Of a stretch of DNA of 64,000 bases, positions 61,364-64,000 are shown one piece after another. The DNA is taken from NCBI GenBank assembly GCA_964471155.1, contig CAYYFX010000002.1, positions 1 through 64,000 of the forward strand, read 5' to 3'. Origin of the DNA: CAYYFX01 sp964471155 (GTDB lineage Bacteria > ARS69). The notes under the pieces were generated by a model, which made no database searches, was not told where the DNA came from, and worked only from the letters and a program-made list of their open reading frames with translations. How positions within the stretch are numbered: position 1 is the stretch's first letter; every line of letters begins with the position of its first letter. The translations under genes were made by a program, and so were the position numbers.

Positions 61364-62815
61364 TCAGGAATGCGCGCGCATCGCCGCCGCGATCGCGGCG
61401 CTGAGGATGCGGTTGCCCTCGCCGTTGAAGTGGCAGCAGCTGTCCACGTACAGCGTGCCGCCGGCCTCCTCGAAGGCCATGGTCAGGTCGTGGAACTCCA
61501 CGCCCGCGTCGCGCAGGTCCCGTCCGGCGGCGCGAAGCAGCGGGTACCCCTCCTCCACCACCGGCCGGTACGGGCTCCCGGCATCGAACGCGTTCGCGCG
61601 CTCCGTGGCCGACAGCGGCTTCGAGCCCGGCAGGTACTGGTTCGGCTGCAGGACGTGCACGTAGCGGATGCCGTGCGCGTCGCACAGCGCCTTCAGCTGC
61701 AGGGAGGAGCGGCGCCAGACCTCCACGCACCACGGCACCAGGCCGCCCGCCGGGGCGTGATCCCGCTCCGGGCCCCGCACGAAGTACGGGATCTCGTCCA
61801 CGGGGAAGGTCCGCAACTCCCACGCGTAGCGCGCGGCCTTGCGTTCGAGGTCGCGGTCCGAGAGCTTCCAGAGCAGACGCGCGGTGGCGGAGCGCGAGGC
61901 CGGCGACGCGCGGAAGCGCGCCGCGCGCACACGCCGCTCGTCCGTGACGTAGGCCATCGCCCCGAGCGCCCGCCGGACGCCGGGATCGGGCGTGTCCAGC
62001 GCCACCATGCTCCAGTTCATCGGGTACAGCGGGTGCGCGCCCTGCGCCGCGTTGAGCGCCACGGGCACGGCGATCTCGTTGAACCCGTCCAGGTTCAGCA
62101 CGATGTCGAAGGCGCCGCCCTGCGCGAGGACGGATGCGAGCTGGATGACCTGCTGCGGCTGGTGGTAGCCGGGCATCCCGAGACGGACGAACTCGATCTC
62201 CTTCCCCTCGAACGCGCCGCCCTCGCGCAGCGCCCGCTCCAGGTGCGCCAGGTGGAAGCTGCCGAGCTGCCCTGCCACGGACCCGCCCAGGATCCCGATC
62301 AGGACCGTGCCGTTCCGGCGGGCGCGGACTGCCGGGCGGTCGTCCAGGAAACCGTCCGCGGAGATGTGGATGCCCGGGGGCAGCGGCGGGTCGCCCTCCT
62401 TGCGCGGCGTGTAGACGTAGCCCAGGTAGGGGTGCAGGGACATCGCGGGGTCGCGGAAGCCGAGGCCGGCGCGCTCGCGCGCGGCGCGGACGTCGGGAAC
62501 CGCGGGATCGGCCGCCGCGGAGGAGTCGGCCGGCGCGGCGCTGTCGGCAGCGGCACCGCCGCCGGCCGCCGCGGAATCGGGGGCCGTGGACGAGTCCGCG
62601 CGGTCCCGTCGCGTCCCGTCCCCGTCGCGATCCGCTTCGTCCTCCCGGGGGACGGCTTCGTCCCCGCTCGCGGCCGAGGCGATCGCGTCCGCGCCGCCGG
62701 CCACGCGCGCGTACAGCGCGGCGGACACGAGCTCGATCACCACGATCGCCAGCGCGATTGCCGCCAGCGGGAACAGGATGCGCCGGCGTGCCGGCGCCCG
62801 GGACTCGTTCGTCAT
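61364..62815 (-). CDS. Membrane-anchored SGNH/GDSL-like hydrolase-fold protein
   Basis: 483 residues from ATG 62815; GTG 62830 behind GAGGGGGG is also possible. One N-terminal membrane anchor (ILFPLAAIALAIVVIELVSAAL) and then a 60-residue Ala/Ser/Asp-rich low-complexity linker (SAAAGGGAAADSAAPADSS in part). The soluble domain follows SGNH logic: GILGGSVAGQL (block I, with Ser), FDIVLNLDGFNEI (block III-like, Asn), and near the end YVDSCCHFNGEGNRILS carrying the Asp-xx-His pair. A DUF-type SGNH protein attached to the membrane facing outward would fit acyl or carbohydrate-ester handling of envelope material. The exact reaction is unknown. Confidence 0.7.
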   Translation of the reverse strand: MTNESRAPARRRILFPLAAIALAIVVIELVSAALYARVAGGADAIASAASGDEAVPREDEADRDGDGTRRDRADSSTAPDSAAAGGGAAADSAAPADSSAAADPAVPDVRAARERAGLGFRDPAMSLHPYLGYVYTPRKEGDPPLPPGIHISADGFLDDRPAVRARRNGTVLIGILGGSVAGQLGSFHLAHLERALREGGAFEGKEIEFVRLGMPGYHQPQQVIQLASVLAQGGAFDIVLNLDGFNEIAVPVALNAAQGAHPLYPMNWSMVALDTPDPGVRRALGAMAYVTDERRVRAARFRASPASRSATARLLWKLSDRDLERKAARYAWELRTFPVDEIPYFVRGPERDHAPAGGLVPWCVEVWRRSSLQLKALCDAHGIRYVHVLQPNQYLPGSKPLSATERANAFDAGSPYRPVVEEGYPLLRAAGRDLRDAGVEFHDLTMAFEEAGGTLYVDSCCHFNGEGNRILSAAIAAAMRAHS

Positions 62816-62877
62816 GAGCGGAGCATGCACGGTCCCCCCTCGTCCCGCTTTCACGATCCTGCACGCGCCGCGCGTGC

Positions 62878-62883
62878 TAGCAT
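62878..62883 (+). promoter_or_regulatory. -10-like hexamer placed for a leaderless araC-type transcript
   Basis: TAGCAT ends 6 nt before ATG 62890, which has no ribosome site. No convincing -35 is seen. The 74-bp gap also has to serve the divergent SGNH gene. Confidence 0.35.
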
Positions 62884-62889
62884 CCCGGC

Positions 62890-63810
62890 ATGCAACGTCC
62901 CGCGCGCCGCGCGCACGAGCCCTGGCCGCTTCCCGTGGTCGCCGCCTCCGCGCCGGCGACGGAGGGCGCCGCCACGCGCCTCGTGCACGACGACGGCGCG
63001 GTGCAGATCCTCTCCTGGGCGTGCCGCGCGGACTGCGCGGCGCTGCGCGCCGAGCGTACCCACTCGCACCACGTGATCTCGATCCTGCGGCGCGGCGCGT
63101 GCACGGTGCGCCAGGCCGGGCGCACCGTCACCGTGGACCCCGCCGCGATCCTGGTGCACCGGCCCGGCGCCACCTACCACACGCGGCACCCCTGGGGCTT
63201 CGTCGACGCGGGATGGAGCCTGGCGTACGACGATGCCGTGGCGGACGAGGTGCTCGACGTCTGCGGGGCCGGGCGCAGGACGTGGCCGCCGTCGCGCCTC
63301 GTGCGCCCGCGGGGTGCGCGCGAGCTCGCCGGCGTGTTCGCGGCGCTGTGCCGGCTCGAGGCGGGCGCGCCGCCCGATCCTCTCGTGGCGCAGGGTGCGG
63401 CCCTGCACCTGCTCGCGAGCGCGCACGATCCCGACGCCTTCGCTTGGTCCGCCTCCGACCCCTCGCGCGCCGCGGAGCGTGCGCTCGTGGATCGCGCGTG
63501 CGAGTCGCTGCGCGCGCGCATGGGGGATCCCGTGCGGCTGAGCGAGGTCGCGCGGGACTGCGGCGTCTCGGAGTTCCGGCTCTACCGCGCGTTCCGCCGG
63601 CAGCGCGGCGCCACGCCGGGCGCGGTGCTGCGGGATCTGCGCGTGGCGGCGGTGCTGGACGCCCTGTCCCGCGGCGCGCGGTCGCTCGCGGACGTGGCGC
63701 TGGACGCCGGCTTCGCCAGCCACAGCCACATGACGGCCACGTTCACCCGGCACGTGGGCCGCACGCCCGGCGGCATGCGGCGCGCGATGCGCCCGTCAGC
63801 GGCGGTCTGA
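62890..63810 (+). CDS. AraC-family transcriptional regulator
   Basis: 306 residues from ATG 62890. The N-terminal ~140 residues form a cupin-like ligand domain (HSHHVISILRRGACTVRQAGR and VDPAAILVHRPGATYHTRHPW, with its metal- or ligand-type His residues). The C-terminal ~100 residues carry two helix-turn-helix motifs (RLSEVARDCGVSEFRLYRAFRR and SLADVALDAGFASHSHMTATFTRHVGRTPG), the AraC/XylS signature. The inducer is unknown. It may control the divergent SGNH gene or the CDF transporter gene with which it converges. The last 15 bp overlap the end of that transporter gene. Confidence 0.9.
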   Translation: MQRPARRAHEPWPLPVVAASAPATEGAATRLVHDDGAVQILSWACRADCAALRAERTHSHHVISILRRGACTVRQAGRTVTVDPAAILVHRPGATYHTRHPWGFVDAGWSLAYDDAVADEVLDVCGAGRRTWPPSRLVRPRGARELAGVFAALCRLEAGAPPDPLVAQGAALHLLASAHDPDAFAWSASDPSRAAERALVDRACESLRARMGDPVRLSEVARDCGVSEFRLYRAFRRQRGATPGAVLRDLRVAAVLDALSRGARSLADVALDAGFASHSHMTATFTRHVGRTPGGMRRAMRPSAAV

Positions 63811-64000
63811 CGCGGCGCGCTCCCCCGCCGCGCTCCCCGCCGTCCCGTCGGGACAGCGGTGCGTCTCCACGATCGTGTGCACGAGGCCCAGATCCTCCGG
63901 GAGCCGGCGCTTGTAGTCGTCCGGGGGCCGCGGGTGCCCTGCCACGACCGAGATCGTGGCCGCGAACAGGCCCGGCCCCACGGACCAGACGTGCAGGTCG
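63796..64000 (-). CDS. Cation diffusion facilitator (DmeF/CzcD-type) C-terminal end, truncated by the window
   Basis: The minus strand from the window end to TGA 63796-63798 reads LHVWSVGPGLFAATISVV, DDYKRRLPEDLGLVHTIVETHRCPDG and a short tail. DLHVW and the following VxxHPxPPxxYKxxL motif are those of the cytoplasmic C-terminal domain of CDF metal/proton antiporters (Zn/Co/Ni/Cd efflux). The 5' part with the membrane helices lies outside the window, so metal specificity cannot be judged. Its last 15 bp overlap the convergent AraC gene. Confidence 0.85.
   Translation of the reverse strand, partial: DLHVWSVGPGLFAATISVVAGHPRPPDDYKRRLPEDLGLVHTIVETHRCPDGTAGSAAGERAASDRR

Overview
The window is very GC-rich and densely coded on both strands. 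It has no rRNA, tRNA, CRISPR array or insertion sequence that I can recognise. Six secreted proteins carry a C-terminal FlgD-like/T9SS-type-A-like tail (a PNPF motif, then G(R/G)xVxxL, then a GVY(F/W) motif and a final hydrophobic strand). There are also LVIVD and Ycf48-like propellers, a DUF5916 outer-membrane protein, a TonB-dependent receptor and several TPR hybrids. This set suggests a Gram-negative bacterium of the deep, high-GC FCB-type lineages (Candidatus Eisenbacteria, Krumholzibacteriota and relatives). The lineage is an inference from gene content only.

Left part (1-15.4 kb): the 3' end of katG, a secreted FlgD-tailed repeat protein, then a minus-strand run of a TPR-CHAT protease-like lipoprotein, a DUF4386 membrane protein, a LamG-fold secreted protein and an NCS2-like permease. 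Next come a secreted protein with VGIGT repeats, an uncharacterised protein, a small secreted protein whose last residues resemble those of the LamG protein, and a 1088-residue membrane/spermidine-synthase/TPR fusion. Middle left (15.4-25.9 kb): a large GH13 enzyme, a tiny carboxymuconolactone-decarboxylase-like protein, a Ser/Thr kinase-TPR protein coupled to a DinB-like DUF1569 protein, two secreted proteins (one with an S74 intramolecular chaperone), and an ArsR regulator preceded by an AT-rich palindrome.

Middle (25.9-48.2 kb): a DUF5916 outer-membrane protein, a TonB receptor with both halves of the OprC-type copper site (CxxxM and HxM), an OPT transporter with a large soluble insertion, an FHA-DUF4388 protein, a DUF4185-like secreted protein, a lipoprotein, a second membrane/spermidine-synthase/TPR fusion, a lipocalin, a gene remnant, an AI-2E permease, two large propeller proteins, a small outer-membrane barrel, and small inner-membrane proteins of the lmo0937 and MgtC types.

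Right part (48.2-64 kb): two RND efflux systems end to end. The plus-strand system has only an adaptor and a pump. The minus-strand system is complete and looks sigma-54 controlled. A GAF-GAF-AAA+-Fis activator gene is followed by two tandem 20-bp dyads, a near-consensus -24/-12 promoter, a 78-residue Os1348/NHLP-clan-like small protein, then a TolC-type channel, adaptor and pump with overlapping or near-touching genes. I consider this regulator/dyads/small-peptide/efflux cassette the most interesting system in the window. A GDSL/SGNH-like membrane protein, an AraC regulator and the end of a cation-diffusion-facilitator gene close the window.
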